Origin: an uncultured Eubacteriales bacterium
GTDB lineage: Bacteria; Bacillota; Clostridia; Christensenellales; Aristaeellaceae
Length of the DNA stretch: 64,000 nt
Direction: 5' to 3'
Assembly: GCA_902799045.1 (NCBI GenBank)
Contig: CADBZH010000008.1
Coordinates: 32,547-96,546, forward strand
Shown: piece after piece, positions 61,812-64,000 of the stretch
Layout: every line of letters starts with the position of its first letter
Position numbering within the stretch: position 1 is the stretch's first letter
Notes under the pieces: generated by a model
Databases searched by the model: none
What the model was told of the DNA's origin: nothing
The model's input: the letters and a program-made list of their open reading frames with translations, nothing else
Position numbers and translations under genes: made by a program

Positions 61812-61841
61812 TAAAGACGACACATCGAAGGAGAGATCATC

Positions 61842-62660
61842 ATGAAGAAACTGTTTGCGCTGATTCTGGTTCTGGCCATTGCCCTGATTCCCACGGCCCT
61901 TGCCGACGCCAAGGCCCGCACCCTGGACGAGATCAAGGAGAGCGGCACGCTGACCATCGGCGTGTTCAGCGACAAGAAGCCCTTTGGCTATGTGGACGAG
62001 ACCGGCGAATACCAGGGCTACGACGTTTACTTTGCCCGCCGCCTGGCCCAGGACCTGGGCGTGGCGCTGGAACTGGTGAGCGTGGACGCGCCGAACCGCG
62101 TGGAATACCTGACCAGCGCCAAGGTGGACATCATCCTGGCCAACTTCACCGTCACCCCGGAGCGCGCCGAGGTCGTGGACTTCGCCCTGCCCTACATGAA
62201 GGTGGCCCTGGGCGTGGTCAGCCCGGACGACGCGCTGATCACCGACATTGAAGGCCTGCGGGGCAAGACCCTGATCGTCTCCAAGGGCACCACCGCCGAG
62301 ACCTGGTTCACCGCCAACGAGCCGGACGTGAACCTGCTCAAGTTCGACACCTACACCGAGACCTTCAACGCCCTGCTGGACGGCCGCGGCGACGCCCTGT
62401 CCACCGACAACACCGAGGTGCTGGCCTGGGCCATCGAGAACCCCGGCTTCACCGTGGGCATCGAGAGCCTGGGCAGCCTGGACACCATCGCCCCCGCCGT
62501 GCAGAAGGGCAACGACACCGTCCTGGCCTTCATCAACGAGGAGATCGAGGCCCTCGCCGCCGAAAACTTCTTCCACGCCGACTATGACGCCACCCTCAAG
62601 GACGTCTACGGCGACGCCGTCGACCCCGACAACCTGGTCGTCGAGGGCGGCGTGATCTAA
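61842..62660 (+). CDS. Polar amino acid ABC transporter substrate-binding protein (CjaA/Peb1-like)
   Basis: 272 residues with signal peptide MKKLFALILVLAIALIPTALA. Class 3 solute-binding fold: TIGVFSDKKPFGYVDETGEYQGYDVYFARRLA, VDIILANFTVTPERAEVVDFALPYM and KTLIVSKGTTAETWF, closest in style to CjaA/Peb1-type proteins; CjaA binds cysteine. AAGGAG precedes the ATG. It has its own promoter and leader although it belongs functionally with the permease/ATPase genes upstream. Confidence 0.92.
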   Translation: MKKLFALILVLAIALIPTALADAKARTLDEIKESGTLTIGVFSDKKPFGYVDETGEYQGYDVYFARRLAQDLGVALELVSVDAPNRVEYLTSAKVDIILANFTVTPERAEVVDFALPYMKVALGVVSPDDALITDIEGLRGKTLIVSKGTTAETWFTANEPDVNLLKFDTYTETFNALLDGRGDALSTDNTEVLAWAIENPGFTVGIESLGSLDTIAPAVQKGNDTVLAFINEEIEALAAENFFHADYDATLKDVYGDAVDPDNLVVEGGVI

Positions 62661-62701
62661 GCGCAGGGCGCTTAACCCCAATAGCTACCGCCTTACTGAA
62701 G

Positions 62702-62740
62702 CAGCCCCCATGCGCCACTGATTCCAGCGCATGGGGGCTG
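62702..62740 (+). terminator. Hairpin terminator after the binding-protein gene, unit 1 of a hairpin array
   Basis: CAGCCCCCATGCGC (62702-62715) pairs with GCGCATGGGGGCTG (62727-62740), followed by TGTTTGCG. The loop CACTGATTCCA is repeated in two further hairpins downstream. Confidence 0.7.
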
Positions 62741-62744
62741 TGTT

Positions 62745-63060
62745 TGCGGAAGGCAGAGGGAACGGATTCCAACATCGCTGCCGTGCTGAGCGCGGGGCGC
62801 TCGACCCCGTTCGCTGCCGCGCGGAGCATGGGATGCTCCATCCCTCTCGCTGCCGCGCTCCTGCACCAAACCCCATGCGCCACTGATTCCAGCGCATGGG
62901 GTTTGCGTTCGCGGGGCGTCACCGCCCCCCGAGTGCAGCGCGCTCCATCCCTCTCGCTGCCGCGCGGAGCATGGGATGCTCCATCCCTCTCGCTGCCGCG
63001 CTCCTGAACCAAACCCCATGCGCCACTGATTCCAGCGCATGGGGTTTGCGTTCGCGGGGC
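62745..63060. repeat. Tandem hairpin repeat array
   Basis: Two further hairpins with arms CAAACCCCATGCGC/GCGCATGGGGTTTG and the same 11-base loop lie at 62867-62905 and 63010-63048. Between them CCATCCCTCTCGCTGCCGCG recurs about three times (near 62838, 62947 and 62981). The unit resembles duplicated terminator plus spacer. No conserved ORF; gap 62661-63272 otherwise holds repeat copy I and the comEB promoter. Confidence 0.75.
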
Positions 63061-63090
63061 ATCCGCCGCTCCTCCAGAATAATTATCGAA

Positions 63091-63129
63091 CCACGTCATT
63101 GCGAGGAGCGAAGCGACGTGGCAATCCGG
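63091..63129 (+). repeat. Dispersed repeat family 1, single copy I
   Basis: CCACGTCATTGCGAGGAGCG continuing into AAGCGACGTGGCAATCCGG, a short form with palindromic ends CCACGTC/GACGTGG. Confidence 0.85.
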
Positions 63130-63209
63130 GGCCCCCTTTTTTGCAGGGGCGGCATCTCGTGCGCGGTGCGCGCGCGCGATTCCGGTCTGCGCCGCCCGCC
63201 CGAATCCAT

Positions 63210-63238
63210 TTGCATTTCCCCCACCGATAGACTATAAT
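63210..63238 (+). promoter_or_regulatory. SigmaA promoter of the dCMP deaminase gene
   Basis: TTGCAT (63210-63215), 17 bp, TATAAT (63233-63238), 34 bases before the start codon. Confidence 0.8.
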
Positions 63239-63272
63239 AGTACCATCAAACTCACCCAAAGGGGGCATCCGA

Positions 63273-63728
63273 ATGGACAAGTGGGACGCGCGGTTCATGG
63301 AGCTGGCGAAGGTGATCGCCTCGTGGGCCAGCTGCTACAAGCCGAACCGGAAGATCGGCGCGGTGATCGTGAAGAACAAGCGCATCGTGACGACGGGCTA
63401 CAACGGCGCGCCGGCGGGCATCAAGACCTGCGTGGAGCGCGGCGAATGCCTGCGGGAGAAGCTGGGCATACAGTCCGGCACGCACCACGAGATCTGCTAC
63501 GCCGTGCACGCCGAGCAGAACGCCATCATCCAGGCGGCGCGGCTGGGCAGCAGCATCGACGGCGCGACGCTCTACTGCACCCACCAGCCCTGTGTGCTCT
63601 GCGCGAAGATGATCGTCAATGCCGGCATCAAGCGCGTGGTGTACCAGGAGGGCTATCCCGACGAATTCTCGCTGGAGATCCTGAACGAGAGCGGCGTGGA
63701 GCTGCAGCGCTACGCGCCGGAGGAGTGA
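63273..63728 (+). CDS. comEB: Deoxycytidylate deaminase (ComEB type)
   Basis: 151 residues. Zinc-binding deaminase motifs CYAVHAEQNAIIQAA (His-Ala-Glu) and CTHQPCVLCAKMIVNAG (Pro-Cys-x-x-Cys), with KIGAVIVKNKRIVTTGYNGAPAG typical of dCMP deaminase. Converts dCMP to dUMP for thymidylate synthesis. AAAGGGGG precedes the ATG. Appears to be a single gene. Confidence 0.95.
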   Translation: MDKWDARFMELAKVIASWASCYKPNRKIGAVIVKNKRIVTTGYNGAPAGIKTCVERGECLREKLGIQSGTHHEICYAVHAEQNAIIQAARLGSSIDGATLYCTHQPCVLCAKMIVNAGIKRVVYQEGYPDEFSLEILNESGVELQRYAPEE

Positions 63729-63800
63729 GGAGTTATAGAATGCCTGGGAGCCGGAATCGCAGGGACTCGTTCCAATAGAAAAGCAGTCTGCATATCGTAC

Positions 63801-63839
63801 CACGTCATTGCGAGGAGCGAAGCGACGTGGCAATCCGGT
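63801..63839 (+). repeat. Dispersed repeat family 1, single copy J
   Basis: Matches copy I: CACGTCATTGCGAGGAGCGA and AGCGACGTGGCAATCCGG. The rest of 63729-64000 has no gene apart from the promoter below. Confidence 0.85.
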
Positions 63840-63960
63840 TCTCCTTTAATTGAACAAATCCCGAATGGATTTGCACCACAACTCCTCGCTCCACACTTTA
63901 TACTAGTGTCTGCTTCCAAGGCAAAATACACTGTAATAACAGGGCATCCAGCCAGAAATG

Positions 63961-63969
63961 TGGTATAAT
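63961..63969 (+). promoter_or_regulatory. Extended -10 promoter pointing out of the window
   Basis: TGGTATAAT, an extended -10, with AAGGGAAATG a few bases later; the gene it drives lies beyond the end of the window. Confidence 0.5.
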
Positions 63970-64000
63970 AGATGCAAGGGAAATGACCCGAAACCGGGAA

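Noticed and set aside
62693-63099. Minus-strand ORFs with repeated RWNQWRMG segments
   Set aside because: They translate the tandem hairpin array; the repeats are explained by DNA palindromes and the frames lack ribosome sites.

Overview
The window looks like a chromosomal segment of an uncultured, GC-rich, Gram-positive Clostridia-type gut bacterium. The grounds are sortase-anchored surface proteins ending in LPSTGG, a T-box leader upstream of alaS, many sigmaA promoters of the TTGACA-17-TATAAT type, a family II pyrophosphatase, an AraM-type glycerol-1-phosphate dehydrogenase and a 2-hydroxyacyl-CoA dehydratase activase. The species cannot be named from the sequence alone. No rRNA, tRNA, prophage, CRISPR array or transposase was seen, but short dispersed non-coding repeats are abundant.

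Layout. 1-17.7 kb (minus strand) is a surface-display island: a partial giant Glu-rich adhesin, a FimA/SpaA-like pilin with a terminator, a 2,920-residue LPSTGG adhesin, a signal peptidase I and a small coiled-coil protein. No sortase is in view. The pilin promoter and the coiled-coil/lepB/adhesin promoter share an identical direct-repeat element (GTAACC boxes 12 bp apart, 9 bp upstream of the -10), suggesting one common activator. 18.1-23.2 kb (minus) is a ChvE/GguAB-type sugar ABC operon with two different permeases. 23.5-31 kb holds ppaC, glycerol-1-phosphate dehydrogenase, an XRE repressor divergent from a secreted Cys-repeat protein, and alaS with T-box control but a disrupted reading frame. 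31.4-42.6 kb holds a LacI-like/GGDEF protein, mnmG, a beta-helix protein, an AEC transporter, a tannase-like esterase and a low-complexity secreted protein. 42.8-50.4 kb holds a DUF4037 and a TPR protein, O-acetylhomoserine sulfhydrylase, a Mef-like efflux pump preceded by a leader ORF and paired hairpins, a GH32 enzyme, a HAD phosphatase and an alkyltransferase. 50.6-58.8 kb holds a dehydratase activase split in two by repeats, a tRNA thiolase-like PP-loop protein, redox flavoproteins, a GreA-like factor and an OhrR-like regulator. 58.9-62.7 kb is a polar amino acid ABC transporter, probably for cysteine or cystine. The window ends with dCMP deaminase.

The most notable signals are regulatory small ORFs that standard annotation would miss. 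Two Cys-codon-rich leader peptides (58902-58973 and 61653-61730), each with its own promoter and a downstream hairpin, precede the permease genes and the binding-protein gene of the same transporter; this looks like cysteine-responsive ribosome-mediated attenuation. A third leader ORF (47349-47453, minus) precedes the Mef-like pump, with one 8-bp stem spanning the leader and a second ending directly at the pump's start codon, the arrangement expected of an antibiotic-inducible translational attenuator. Other points of interest are a pair of MITE-like elements with 24-bp terminal inverted repeats, an XRE operator that is a perfect 21-bp palindrome inside a promoter, and an inverted repeat pair flanking the detached dehydratase-like gene.
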